Source: Streptomyces sp. NRRL S-87
GTDB lineage: Bacteria > Actinomycetota > Actinomycetes > Streptomycetales > Streptomycetaceae
Reading direction: 5' to 3'
Assembly: GCF_000719335.1 (NCBI RefSeq)
Contig: NZ_JOGB01000009.1
Coordinates: 124,001 to 188,000, forward strand
DNA length: 64,000 bases
This document shows positions 32,563-44,192 of this stretch, one piece after another (the stretch's first letter is position 1; each line of letters begins with the position of its first letter). A program made the position numbers and the translations under genes. The notes beneath the pieces are model-generated. The model was not told the DNA's origin and ran no database searches. It worked only from the letters and a program-made list of their open reading frames with translations.

Positions 32563-33669
32563 TCAGGCTCGTCCGGCGATGCGGTTGATGCGGTCGATGG
32601 CCCTCTCGAAACCGCGGGTGAGGTCGTCGAAGACGGCCCGGACGCTGCGTTCGGTGTTCATGCGGCCGACGATCTGGCCGACCGGGGTGCCGAGCAGCGG
32701 CTGGACCTCGTACTTCTGAATCCGGGAGACGGCCTCGGCGACGAGCAGGCCCTGCAACGGCATCGGCAGCGCGCCGGGCCCGGCCGGGTCGTCCCAGGCG
32801 TCGGTCCACTCGGTGCGCAGCTGGCGGGCGGGCTTCCCGGTCAGCGCGCGGGAGCGGACGGTGTCGCCGGAGCCGGCGGAGAGCAGCTTCTCGGTGAGGG
32901 CGCGGGAGTGCAGTTCCGCCTCGGTGGTGGTCAGCCACAGGGAGCCGAGCCAGACGCCCTGCGCGCCGAGCGCCAGGCCGGCGGCGATCTGCTCGCCGCT
33001 GCCGATGCCGCCGGCGGCGAGGACCGGGAGCGGGTCCACGGCCTCGACGATCTCGGGGACGAGGACCATGGAGGCGATCTCGCCGGTGTGTCCGCCGGCC
33101 TCGTAGCCCTGGGCGACGACGACGTCGATCCCGGCCTCGGCGTGCCTGCGGGCGTGCTTGGCGCTGCCGGCGAGGGCGGCGACGAGGACGCCGTGGTCGT
33201 GGGCGCGGGCGACCACGTCGGCGGGCGGGGAGCCGAGGGCGTTGGCGAGGAGCTTGATGGGGTAGTCGAAGGCGACGTCGAGCTGGTTGCGGGCGACCTG
33301 CTCCATCCAGCCGGTGATGCGCCAGCCGGACGCCTCGCCCTCGGGGAGCTCGGGGACGCCGTGCTTGGCGAGGGTGTCGCGGACGAACTCCCGGTGGCCG
33401 TCGGGGATCATCGCCTCGATGTCGGCCTCGCTGATGCCGTCGACGGCCTTCTTGGCGGGCATGACCACGTCGAGGCCGTACGGCTTGCCGCCGGTGTGGT
33501 CCTGCATCCAGTCGAGGTCGCGGGCGAGGTCGTCGCGGGCGGTGTAGCGGACCGCGCCGAGCACGCCGAAGCCTCCGGCGCGGCTGATGGCCGCGGCCAC
33601 CGCCGGGAAGGGGGTGAAGCCGAAGATGGCGTGCTCGACTCCCAGTTTCTTGCTCAGCTCCGTCTCCAT
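32563..33669 (-). CDS. Nitronate monooxygenase-like FMN enzyme
   Basis: 368-residue TIM-barrel flavoprotein of the 2-nitropropane dioxygenase family. QGYEAGGHTGE carries the catalytic His region, and GGIGSGEQIAAGLALGAQGVWLGS forms the FMN phosphate site. Paralogues in actinobacterial lipid operons may detoxify nitronates or act as enoyl reductase-like enzymes, so the exact reaction is open. It is the first gene of the operon with the acyl-CoA synthetase. The candidate operator at 33710-33731 lies 41 bases before its ATG. Confidence 0.85.
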   Translation of the reverse strand: METELSKKLGVEHAIFGFTPFPAVAAAISRAGGFGVLGAVRYTARDDLARDLDWMQDHTGGKPYGLDVVMPAKKAVDGISEADIEAMIPDGHREFVRDTLAKHGVPELPEGEASGWRITGWMEQVARNQLDVAFDYPIKLLANALGSPPADVVARAHDHGVLVAALAGSAKHARRHAEAGIDVVVAQGYEAGGHTGEIASMVLVPEIVEAVDPLPVLAAGGIGSGEQIAAGLALGAQGVWLGSLWLTTTEAELHSRALTEKLLSAGSGDTVRSRALTGKPARQLRTEWTDAWDDPAGPGALPMPLQGLLVAEAVSRIQKYEVQPLLGTPVGQIVGRMNTERSVRAVFDDLTRGFERAIDRINRIAGRA

Positions 33670-33709
33670 GGGGCGCAGGATGCCGCAGGGCGACGGCCGA
33701 GGGAAGAGA

Positions 33710-33731
33710 TTTTCTGATGCTGTGTCAGATT
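33710..33731. promoter_or_regulatory. Candidate operator TTTTCTGA-N7-TCAGATT, site 2
   Basis: TTTTCTGA (33710-33717) and TCAGATT (33725-33731) are identical to the arms of site 1 at 20513 with the same 7-base spacing. It lies between the nitronate monooxygenase operon (minus) and the beta-lactamase-fold gene (plus), so it may act on either or both. Confidence 0.65.
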
Positions 33732-33815
33732 CTTTGCGGGCCCGTCGGAGCGGGGTGGGGCCGGTGCGCGGGCAGATACTGGGGGACGCGCCGCCGCGAG
33801 GGAGGAAGGCCGGTC

Positions 33816-36068
33816 ATGGGCGAGGCTGAGGACAAGGACGGCGTTTCCGGCCGGCTGAGCCGCAGGAGGCTGGCAGGGCACCTGCTGGCACTCGGCGGCG
33901 TACTCGGTGGCGTGCTCGCCGCGCAGTCGCTGCCGGGGGCCGCGGCCGCCCGAGGCACCGGGCCGGACGGCGGCCGCGGGGGTCCGGACGGCGGTCACGG
34001 GACCGGCCCGGAGGGCGGCCCGGACGGCGGCCCGGACGGCGGCAGCGGAGGCCCCGGCCGCCGGTGGGGCGTACCGGGCGGGTGGCGCAGCCTGCGGTAC
34101 GGGAGCGCCCGCGAGGCGGGGCTGCTGGAGGAGCATCTGGACGCGGCGCTCGACGAGACCCGCCGCTTCCTGGGGCCTTCGCCGACGCACCCGTGGTACG
34201 CGGGGGCCGTGGTGCTCGCCGGGCGGGGGCGGACGGTCGCACTGCACGAGGCGGTCGGGGACGCCCTGCGGTACGCCGACTACGACGGGCGCACCGACAC
34301 CGCCCGCGAACTGCCGCCCGCCGAGCGGATCCCCATGCGCCGGGACACCGTCTTCGACCTGGCCTCGCTGACGAAGCTCTTCACCTCCGTGCTGGCGGTG
34401 CAGCAGCTGGAGCGCGGGGCGCTGGAGCTGGAGGCGCCCGTCGACCGGTACCTGCCGGAGTTCACCGGTGGCGGCAAGGAGCTGATCACGGTGCGTCAGC
34501 TGCTGACGCACACCTCTGGGCTACGGTCCTGGGTGCCCTTCTACCGGGAGTCCACCCGTGAGGGACAGCTGGGGCTGCTGTGGCAGGTGCGGCCGCAGGA
34601 CCCGCCTGGCAGCGTCTACCGGTACTCGGACCTGAACCTGATCGCGCTGCACCTGCTCCTCGAACGGGTCACCGGGAGCACGCTGGACGTCCTGCTGCGC
34701 GACGAGATCACCATTCCGCTCGGGATGCACCGCACGCGCTTCCGGCCGCCCGCCGCGTGGCGCCCGCTGACCGCGGCCACCGAGGTCGAGCGGCCGCCCT
34801 GGTCCGGGCTGGACCGGGGACTGGTCTGGGGTGCGGTGCACGACGAGAACGCCCACACGCTGGGCGGGGTCGCGGGCCACGCCGGGGTCTTCGGCACGGC
34901 CTGGGACCTCGCCGTCCTCGCCCGGACGCTGCTGGACGGCGGGGCGTACGGCGCCGTACGGATCCTGTCGGCGGCCTCCGTCGAGCTGCTGTTCACCGAT
35001 TTCAACACCGCCTTCCCCGGTGATGACCACGGCCTGGGCTTCGAGCTCTACCAGCACTGGTACATGGGCGCGATGGCCACCCCGCACGCGGCCGGGCACA
35101 CGGGATTCACCGGCACGTCCCTCGTGCTCGACCCGTCCACCGACTCGTACCTGATCCTGCTGGGCAACTCGGTGCACCCGGTGCGCACCTGGCGGGCCGG
35201 CAGCGCGCCGCGGGTGGCGGTGGCCAACGCGGTGGCCCGGGCCGTGCCCGTACGGACCGCGCACGGCGGACCCGCCTGGTACTCCGGGATGGCCACCGGC
35301 GGCACGGGGACGCTGACCCTGCCCGCCCTCGGACCGCTCGGGGCACACGCGCGGTTGGAGTGCGACCTGTGGTGGGACACCGTGCCCCGCGACGGCTCGG
35401 CGCACCTGGAGGCCTCCGTCGACGGTGGTGGCTCTTGGGAGCCTGTGCCCTTCGACACCGTGCCTTTGGCGTCCGTGCGGTTCGACGCCGGGTCCTTGGG
35501 TGCCGGGTCCTCGGGGGGCGGGTCCTCGGGGGGCGGGTCCTCGGGCGCCGGCTCCTCGGGCGCCGGCTCCTCGGGCGCCGGCTCCTCCGGCGCGGTTCGC
35601 TCCGGCGCGGTTCGCTCCGGCGCGGTTCGCTCTGGCGCCGTCTCCTCCGGCACCGTCTCCCCCGCCCACGGGGTGGGCCGCGAGCAGTGGCCGCAGGGCA
35701 TGGTCACCGGCTGGTCGGGGCGCGTCTGGCACCGTCTGACGGCGCCCCTGGAGCGCTGGGCGGACGAGGAGCTCCGGCTGCGCTTCCGGCACCGGGCCGA
35801 GGGGCGGTACGTGGGCCGGGGGGTCTACGTCGACCGGATTCGGGTGCGGGTGGGGGCGCGGGATGGGGGGAGGGCTGAGGTGCCGGATGGGGGGAGGGCT
35901 GAGGCGCGGGATGAGGGGAGGGCTGAGGTGCGCGATGAGGGAAGGGTGGCGGCTGGCGCGGGGGCGGAGCTTGGGGGTGGGGGTGGGGAACCCATCGTCT
36001 TCTCCGACGAGCGGCCTGCGGACGCGGCCCGGCTCGTGGCGGTGGGCTGGACCCGGTCGGCGGACTGA
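33816..36068 (+). CDS. Tat-exported serine beta-lactamase-fold hydrolase with repeat linkers
   Basis: 750 residues. The leader [21 protein letters not shown] with twin arginines predicts Tat export. A Gly/Asp-rich spacer (GGPDGG repeats) precedes a class C/esterase-type domain: nucleophile in DLASLTKLF (Ser184, Lys187), second motif RYSDLN (Asp where YxN is usual) and third motif GHTGFTG. Penicillin-binding-like peptidase or esterase activity is more likely than resistance. A C-terminal beta-rich domain is interrupted by GSSGAG and SGAVR repeats and by [15 protein letters not shown] repeats. ATG 33816 has a strong GGAGGAAGG site. Confidence 0.85.
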   Translation: MGEAEDKDGVSGRLSRRRLAGHLLALGGVLGGVLAAQSLPGAAAARGTGPDGGRGGPDGGHGTGPEGGPDGGPDGGSGGPGRRWGVPGGWRSLRYGSAREAGLLEEHLDAALDETRRFLGPSPTHPWYAGAVVLAGRGRTVALHEAVGDALRYADYDGRTDTARELPPAERIPMRRDTVFDLASLTKLFTSVLAVQQLERGALELEAPVDRYLPEFTGGGKELITVRQLLTHTSGLRSWVPFYRESTREGQLGLLWQVRPQDPPGSVYRYSDLNLIALHLLLERVTGSTLDVLLRDEITIPLGMHRTRFRPPAAWRPLTAATEVERPPWSGLDRGLVWGAVHDENAHTLGGVAGHAGVFGTAWDLAVLARTLLDGGAYGAVRILSAASVELLFTDFNTAFPGDDHGLGFELYQHWYMGAMATPHAAGHTGFTGTSLVLDPSTDSYLILLGNSVHPVRTWRAGSAPRVAVANAVARAVPVRTAHGGPAWYSGMATGGTGTLTLPALGPLGAHARLECDLWWDTVPRDGSAHLEASVDGGGSWEPVPFDTVPLASVRFDAGSLGAGSSGGGSSGGGSSGAGSSGAGSSGAGSSGAVRSGAVRSGAVRSGAVSSGTVSPAHGVGREQWPQGMVTGWSGRVWHRLTAPLERWADEELRLRFRHRAEGRYVGRGVYVDRIRVRVGARDGGRAEVPDGGRAEARDEGRAEVRDEGRVAAGAGAELGGGGGEPIVFSDERPADAARLVAVGWTRSAD

Positions 36069-36787
36069 TGGCACACCCCCTCCCGACCCGTGCCGCGCCG
36101 GCGGGGACGCTGACTCGGCTGCTGGCGGCCCTCACGTTCGCGACCGGGCTCGTCGAGGCGGCCGCCCTGCTGGGGCTGGGTCCGGTGTTCACCGCCATGC
36201 AGACCGGGAACCTGCTCTTCCTGGGCTTCGGGCTGATGGGACAGGGCGGGCTGTCGGTCAGCGCTCCCGCGGTCTCGCTCGGCGCGTTCGTGCTGGGTGC
36301 GGTCGCCGGCGCCCGGCTGGAGGGGCGGCTGGAGGCACACCGGCACCGCTGGTTCGTGCTCGCCGTCACCGCGGAGGGCCTGCTGGTGGCGGCGGCCGGC
36401 GGAGTGGCCTGGGGGGTTCAGCCGCTGAGTAGCGCCCCGACCGGGCGGCACCTCGCCGTCATCGCCACCCTTGCCTGTGCGATGGGCCTCCGCAACGTCA
36501 CCGCCATGCGGGTGGCCGTACCGGACATGCCGACCACTCTGGTGACCCGGGCGATGACGGCCTTCCTCGCCGGGTCGCTGCTCGGCCGCGACCCGGCCTT
36601 CGGGCGCGGGCCCGGGGCCACGCAGCGACGGGCGGCGTCGGTCGGGGCCATGTTCGCCGGGGGCGTGGTCGGCGCGGCCTTCATCCGGTGGGACTGGCCC
36701 CTGTCCGCCCTGCTGTGGAGCGCCGGGGGCATCAGCTTGCTGGTGGCGGCGGCGTTCGTGCCTCAGGCTCGGCTGCGGAGTCGGTGA
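36068..36787 (+). CDS. DUF1275 (YoaK-like) membrane protein
   Basis: 239-residue inner-membrane protein with about six hydrophobic helices and the family features FTAMQTGNLLFLGFG near residue 40 and ATLACAMGLRNVTAMRVAVPDMPTTLVTRAMTA in the middle. Function is unknown. Its ATG overlaps the stop of the beta-lactamase-fold gene by one base (TGATG), so the two are co-translated. Confidence 0.88.
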   Translation: MAHPLPTRAAPAGTLTRLLAALTFATGLVEAAALLGLGPVFTAMQTGNLLFLGFGLMGQGGLSVSAPAVSLGAFVLGAVAGARLEGRLEAHRHRWFVLAVTAEGLLVAAAGGVAWGVQPLSSAPTGRHLAVIATLACAMGLRNVTAMRVAVPDMPTTLVTRAMTAFLAGSLLGRDPAFGRGPGATQRRAASVGAMFAGGVVGAAFIRWDWPLSALLWSAGGISLLVAAAFVPQARLRSR

Positions 36788-36843
36788 GGGTGAGGGGGGT
36801 GCAGGAAGTGCAGGAGGTGCAGGGGAAGGTGGCTTCGCGGGGG

Positions 36844-36938
36844 GTGGGTCCCGTGGTGTGTGGGTCCCCTCGGCGCTTGACAGGGGCGGCCTGCAGGCCC
36901 TGCGGCAGGCCCACCCCGAGGGCTTTGGGGCTTCGCCC
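36844..36938 (+). repeat. Dispersed intergenic repeat, copy 4 (one long end)
   Basis: A 95-bp match to the right half of the 30308 element, read in reverse: GTGGGTCCCGTGGTGTGTGG, then the CTCGGCGCTTGACAGGGG core, then CCTGCAGGCCCTGCGGCAGG, ending GGGGCTTCGCCC. The opposite inverted end is missing. It lies in the gap between the DUF1275 gene and the secreted repeat-protein gene. Confidence 0.88.
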
Positions 36939-37073
36939 GACGAATGGGTGATGGAACGGGCGACTCGTTGGCCCCGGCCGGTGCACGTCCCCTCCCGTGT
37001 GTACTTTTGGCGACCATCGCTTGCAATCCGTAATCGGGTGGTCGAGCAAGCAAGGCACGGAGGGTAAGAATTC

Positions 37074-37715
37074 ATGCAGAAGCTCCAGCAGGTCGTAATC
37101 GCCACCGTGGTGGCGGCAGGTCTGTCCGCCCTCGGCGCGGGGAGTGCTCACGCGGCGGATGCACGTGGCCATTCATCCCACGGCACCGACGTCCGGGGCG
37201 GGCGAACAGTGTCGTCGCCGCTCACGCCGCAAGCCGTCAAGCTCCCGCAACTGCCGCAGTTGCCGGCACTCCCGCGGCTGCCCGAACTGCCGCGGCTCCC
37301 GCAGCTCCCGGCGCTCCCGCGGATCGCCGTCCTGACGCCACCTGCGCAGTTCCTCCAGACAAGGCACCTGGCGACGCTGCAGAAGCAGGCGACCGAGAAG
37401 AGCGAGCAGCGCTCGGCACCGTCGACCTACGCGCCGTACGTGCCGTACAGCCCGTACTCGGCCTACGCCCCGTATGCGCCTTACGCGGCGGCGCACGGGG
37501 CCCCCGACACCCCGACCACTCCCAATACGCCCAATACCCCCAATACGCCTAATACTCCGAACACCCCCAGTACGCCTAATACTCCGAACACTCCCAACAC
37601 CCCGAACACGCCCAACACGCCCAACACGCCAAACACCCCGAATTCGCCGAACACCCCGAACACGCCGAATACGCCGAACACCCCGAACACGCCGAACACG
37701 CCGAACACGCCGTAG
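37074..37715 (+). CDS. Secreted proline-rich protein with Asn-Thr-Pro repeats
   Basis: 213 residues. The signal peptide is clear (MQKLQQVVIATVVAAGL followed by SALGAGSAHA, cleavage near residue 27). The mature part starts with a Leu-Pro repeat region (LPQLPQLPALPRLPELPRLP), then a Tyr/Pro-rich stretch (YAPYVPYSPYSAYAPYAPYA) and ends in about 20 NTP or close variants. This predicts an extended, low-complexity surface or matrix protein. There is no LPXTG sorting signal, chaplin domain or enzyme fold. GGAGGG lies 10-15 bases before the ATG. I do not recognise a characterised homologue. Confidence 0.75.
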   Translation: MQKLQQVVIATVVAAGLSALGAGSAHAADARGHSSHGTDVRGGRTVSSPLTPQAVKLPQLPQLPALPRLPELPRLPQLPALPRIAVLTPPAQFLQTRHLATLQKQATEKSEQRSAPSTYAPYVPYSPYSAYAPYAPYAAAHGAPDTPTTPNTPNTPNTPNTPNTPSTPNTPNTPNTPNTPNTPNTPNTPNSPNTPNTPNTPNTPNTPNTPNTP

Positions 37716-37746
37716 GCGCCATCGGAGGCCGAGGGCGCTCGACTCT

Positions 37747-38322
37747 CTACATCACGCGGCGGAGCCGCGCAGTGAGGTCACTGCGCGGCTCCGCCATGTG
37801 TTCAGAGGGGATCACCTCAGTCAGGGGTGTTCGGGGTGTTGGGCGTGTTCGGGGTGTTCGGGGTGTTGCCGCCACCACCCGGGGTGTTCGGAGTGTTAGG
37901 CGTGTTCGGGGTGTTCGGGGTGTTGCGTTAGGCGTGTTCGGGGTGTTCGGGGTCTTGACCTTGGCCTTGGCCTTGCCCTTTCCCTTGTTCGGGGTGTTGG
38001 GGGTGTTCGGGGTGTTGGGCGTGTTGGGGGTGTTGCCCCCACCGCCCGGGGTGTTGGGCGTGTTCGGGGTGTTGGGGGTGTTCGGGGTGTTGCCGCCGCC
38101 GCCCGGGGTGTTCGGGGTGTTGGGCGTGTTCGGCGTGTTCGGGGTGTTGCCGCCGCCGGGGGTGTTCGGCGTATTCGGGGTGTTGGGGGTGTTCGGCGTA
38201 TTGTCGGCCGCGGCGATTTGGGGGGCCGGGGCGGCCATCGCCGTGGCCGGGAGGGCGATACCGCCGCCGGCCAGTGCCACGGAAGCCGCAGCCAGCATGA
38301 TCTTGCGAGACGTCTTCTTCAT
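37747..38322 (-). CDS. Secreted Asn-Thr-Pro/Gly repeat protein, probably frameshifted near the C-terminus
   Basis: The signal peptide MKKTSRKIMLAAASVALAGG to ATAMAAPA is followed by blocks of NTP repeats separated by GGGG or GGGN, and a basic NKGKGKAKAKVK segment. After NTPNTPNA (around 37928) the frame changes and reads TPRTPRTR-type sequence through the terminator hairpin to 37747. In the neighbouring frame the DNA continues as regular NTP/GGGG repeats and stops at about 37818, before the hairpin. That is the expected original end. It is convergent with the other NTP protein. GGAG precedes the ATG. Confidence 0.65.
   Translation of the reverse strand: MKKTSRKIMLAAASVALAGGGIALPATAMAAPAPQIAAADNTPNTPNTPNTPNTPGGGNTPNTPNTPNTPNTPGGGGNTPNTPNTPNTPNTPGGGGNTPNTPNTPNTPNTPNKGKGKAKAKVKTPNTPNTPNATPRTPRTRLTLRTPRVVAATPRTPRTRPTPRTPLTEVIPSEHMAEPRSDLTARLRRVM
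37758..37795. terminator. Strong bidirectional hairpin terminator
   Basis: GGCGGAGCCGCGCAGTGA (37758-37775) is followed after GG by its perfect 18-base complement (37778-37795). It lies between the two convergent NTP-repeat genes. Confidence 0.85.
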
Positions 38323-38496
38323 CGGATTTCTCCATTCGGTGTCGTGGTCCGTATTTCTGGGGAATTCCCCCGGTGAGGACCTGCTTCAAATAAACCGGAT
38401 GGAGACGGACGGGTCATGTCCCACGAATGCGTGGCTTGACCCCGGGAGTCGAATTTGGTAAAAGCCGGGCCGGGGCGCGACGGGGGGGGCGGGGGA

Positions 38497-40080
38497 CTAC
38501 GCCTCGAGCGCTGCCATCGCCGCGTTGTGGCCCGGGATCCCGCTGACGCCGCCGCCGCGGACGGCGCCCGCGCCGCACAGGAACACGTTGGCGCGGCCCG
38601 TGCCCACGCCCCAGCGGCCCGCTCCCTCGGCGGCCTCCGCGTACGGGAAGGCGAGGTCGCGGTGGAAGATGTGGCCGCCCGGCAGTCGCAGTTCGTGTTC
38701 CAGGTCGAGCGGTGTCTTCGCCTCGATGCAGGGCCGGCCGTCCTCGTCGACGGCGAGGCAGTCGGCGAGCGGCTCGTCGAGGTGGGCGTCCAGCTGGGCG
38801 AGGGTGGCGGCCAGCAGGCGCTCGCGGGTCCCGTCGTTGTCCTTCTCGAACAGCCGGGCGGGCGTGTGCAGCCCGAACAGGGTCAGGGTCTGGTACCCGG
38901 CGGCGATCAGGTCCGGCCCGAGGATCGTCGGGTCGGTGAGGCTGTGGCAGTAGATCTCCGACGGAGGGGCGGCGGGCAGTTCGCCGGCCGCGGCCTGGGC
39001 GTGGGCGGCGGCCAGCTGCTCGTACCCCTCGGCGATGTGGAACGTGCCCGCGAAGGCCTCGCGCGGGTCGACCGAGCGGTCGCGCAGCCGGGGCAGTCGG
39101 CGCAGCAGCATGTTGACCTTGAGCTGGGCGCCCTCGGCGGGGGTCACCGGGTCCTCGCCGAGGAGCCGGGCGAGGGCCTGCGGGGAGGCGTTGACGAGCA
39201 CCTGGCGGGCTGCGACGCGGCCCTCTCCGTACGGGGTGCGGTAGTCCACGGCCGCCTCGGCGGCCCCGTCGGTCTCGATCCGGACCGCTTCGTGGCCGGT
39301 GACGATCTCGGCCCCGGTGGACCGGGCGGCCGCCGCGAGCGCGGAGGTGAGGGCGCCCATGCCACCGACAGGGACGTCCCAGTCGCCGGTGCCGCCGCCG
39401 ATGACGTGGTAGAGGAAGCAGCGGTTCTGGGCGAGGGACGGGTCGTGGGCGTCGGCGAAGGTGCCGATCAAGCCGTCGGTCAGGACCACGCCGCGCACCA
39501 GGTCGTCGGTGAAGCGCTCTTCGACGGCGCGACCGAGCGGCTCTTCGAAGAGCATCCGCCAGGCGGCCTCGTCGTCGACGCGCCGGCGCAGGTCGGCTCG
39601 GGTCGGGAGGGGTTCGGTGAGGGTGGGGAAGACGCGTTCGGCCACGCGGCCGGTGGTCTCGTAGAAGGCGCGCCACCGCTCGTACTCGCGGTCGGAGCCG
39701 GTGAGCCGGGCGAAGGACTCCCGGGTCCGCTCCTCGCCGCCGCCCACGAGCAGGCCGGTGGGTGCGCCGGCGCGGACGGTGGGCGTGTACGAGGCGACGG
39801 TGCGCTTGCGGACGGCGAACTCCAGGCCCAGCTCGGTGACGATCTTCCGGGGCAGGAGGGAGACGAGGTACGAGTAGCGCGAGAGGCGGGCGTCGACACC
39901 GGCGAAGGGGCGGGTGGAGACGGCGGCCCCGCCCGTGTGGCCGAGGCGTTCGAGTACGAGCACGGAGCGGCCCGCCCGGGCGAGGTACGCAGCCGCGACC
40001 AGGCCGTTGTGGCCACCGCCGACGATCACGGCGTCGTACACGTCCTGCGCGGGCTTGGGGAGATCGGCGCGTGCGGTCAT
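38497..40080 (-). CDS. CrtI/phytoene desaturase-like FAD oxidoreductase
   Basis: 527-residue flavoprotein. The N-terminal dinucleotide-binding site is VIVGGGHNGLVAAAYLARAGRSVLVLE, followed by the GHTGGAA motif. The C-terminal FAD-binding signature is LCGAGAVRGGGVSGIPGHNAA. This matches the large NAD(P)/FAD oxidoreductase group related to carotenoid desaturases, ketolases and retinol saturases. No crtE, crtB or other carotenoid gene is near, so a carotenoid substrate is not supported by context. The gene upstream on the same strand begins the kinase operon in the other half of this region, 89 bases away. Confidence 0.82.
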   Translation of the reverse strand: MTARADLPKPAQDVYDAVIVGGGHNGLVAAAYLARAGRSVLVLERLGHTGGAAVSTRPFAGVDARLSRYSYLVSLLPRKIVTELGLEFAVRKRTVASYTPTVRAGAPTGLLVGGGEERTRESFARLTGSDREYERWRAFYETTGRVAERVFPTLTEPLPTRADLRRRVDDEAAWRMLFEEPLGRAVEERFTDDLVRGVVLTDGLIGTFADAHDPSLAQNRCFLYHVIGGGTGDWDVPVGGMGALTSALAAAARSTGAEIVTGHEAVRIETDGAAEAAVDYRTPYGEGRVAARQVLVNASPQALARLLGEDPVTPAEGAQLKVNMLLRRLPRLRDRSVDPREAFAGTFHIAEGYEQLAAAHAQAAAGELPAAPPSEIYCHSLTDPTILGPDLIAAGYQTLTLFGLHTPARLFEKDNDGTRERLLAATLAQLDAHLDEPLADCLAVDEDGRPCIEAKTPLDLEHELRLPGGHIFHRDLAFPYAEAAEGAGRWGVGTGRANVFLCGAGAVRGGGVSGIPGHNAAMAALEA

Positions 40081-40169
40081 GGCCCTTGCCTAGCACGGCG
40101 GGATCGGTGACTGCCAGGGTGCGTGGGGGTGGTGCGGCGGAGCCGTGTGTGGCATGGGTGGCGGTGGCG

Positions 40170-43027
<2,858 letters not shown>

Positions 43028-43055
<28 letters not shown>

Positions 43056-44170
43056 CTCGTGTTGCCGCCCCCGTTGTCGTGCTGCGCCCTCCCCGGCCCG
43101 TTCAGTATGGCCGCCACTCTACGCAGTGTGTACGGCGAGGGACGCGTGGCGGGCCCCAGGCGGGCCATTGCTTTCAAGATGTGACCCGGGGGCAGCTGCC
43201 AGCGAAGACGTGCGGGGATCAGGCGCAGCAGGAGGCCGGTGAGGCGCAGGCGCCGGGTCACGGCGCGGGGGGCTGGGGCGGGTCTGCCGTAGAGGGTGTG
43301 GGCCCAGTCGGGCAGCGATCCGTACGCGACGGTCGCGAGCGGCCGCCACAGCAGGGCGCGGAGTGGGACGAGGAGGGGGTGGACGGGAGGGCGGCGCAGG
43401 AAGGCGTCGACCTCGCGGGCGTCCGATCCGGCCGCGAGGCCGGGGCGGACGGCGGCGAAGTAGGCGGCCAGCTCCGCGGTGGTGGCGGGGACGGTGGCCG
43501 GGTCGAGGCCCACGAGGCGGGCGTTCACCCGGTTCTCGTCGACGTAGCGGTCGGCCTGGGCGGGGGTGAGGCGGACGCCGGAGCGGCGCAGGACGTGCAG
43601 GAACGATTCGATCTGTGCGCAGTGGACCCACAGGAGCAGCTCGGGGTCGTCGATCCGGAACTCGGCTCCGGTGGCCGGGTCGATGGCGCCCAGGTGGGTG
43701 TGGATGCGGCGGACGCGGGCGCCTGCGCGTTCGGCGGCCTCGGTGGTGCCGTAGGTGAGGGTGCCGACGAAGTCGGCGGTGCGCAGCAGGCGCCCCCAGG
43801 TGTCGGTGCGGAAGTCGGAGTTGGCGATGACGCCGCGGACGGCGCGGGGGTGGAGGGCCTGGAGGTAGAGCGCCCGGACGCCGGCCAGCCACATGATCGG
43901 GTCGCCGTGGCACTGCCAGGTGACGGACCCCGGGCCGTAGAGGCCGGGGTCGGGGCTGGGGTCAGGGCCGGGGCCGGGGTCGGGGCCGGGGTCAGCGGGT
44001 GCTGCGGACGCCGGCGGGGGCGCCGGGGTCAGCTCCTGGCCCGGGCCCGGGCCCGGGCCCGTTCCCGGTTCCGGCCCTGGTCCCGTTCCCGAGCCCCGCC
44101 GCGGTTCCGGCTCCTGGTCCGGCCGTGCCGCTGCTTCTGGCCCCGGTCCCGCTCCCGCTCCTATGCTCAT
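43028..44170 (-). CDS. Oxygenase MpaB family (DUF2236) protein
   Basis: 380 residues. After a Gly/Pro-rich disordered N-terminus (GPGPEPGTGPGPGPGQE-like, about 75 residues) comes a DUF2236 domain: WQCHGDPIMWLAGVRALYLQALHPRAVRGV and TDTWGRLLRTADFVGTLTYGTTEAAERAGARVRRIH, then WVHCAQIESFL. The family contains heme-binding enzymes such as latex-clearing protein Lcp and the fungal MpaB oxygenase. The conserved His in CHGDP/HPRAV regions fits this. The substrate is unknown. It sits between a lipoprotein gene (22-base gap) and the kinase gene (overlap), suggesting one operon. Confidence 0.82.
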
Positions 44171-44192
44171 CCCCGCGCTCCCCCTGTGCGAG

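Noticed and set aside
30071..32719. 882-codon plus-strand frame covering the repeat region and acyl-CoA synthetase
   Set aside because: It spans the intergenic repeats and the reverse of a clear ligase gene; no domain.
33816..36068. Antibiotic-resistance beta-lactamase
   Set aside because: Second motif is YSD, length and accessory domain are unlike class C enzymes; esterase or peptidase-like activity is more probable.
16293..36068. Secondary-metabolite cluster built on acyl-CoA ligases and thiolases
   Set aside because: No carrier protein, polyketide synthase, peptide synthetase or terpene gene; the set is better explained as acyl-CoA catabolism.
37501..38210. CRISPR-like array because of regular short repeats
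   Set aside because: The units are 9-18 bases of in-frame NTP codons without unique spacers; both arrays are coding.
38497..40080. Start of a carotenoid cluster
   Set aside because: No prenyl synthase, phytoene synthase or cyclase gene nearby.
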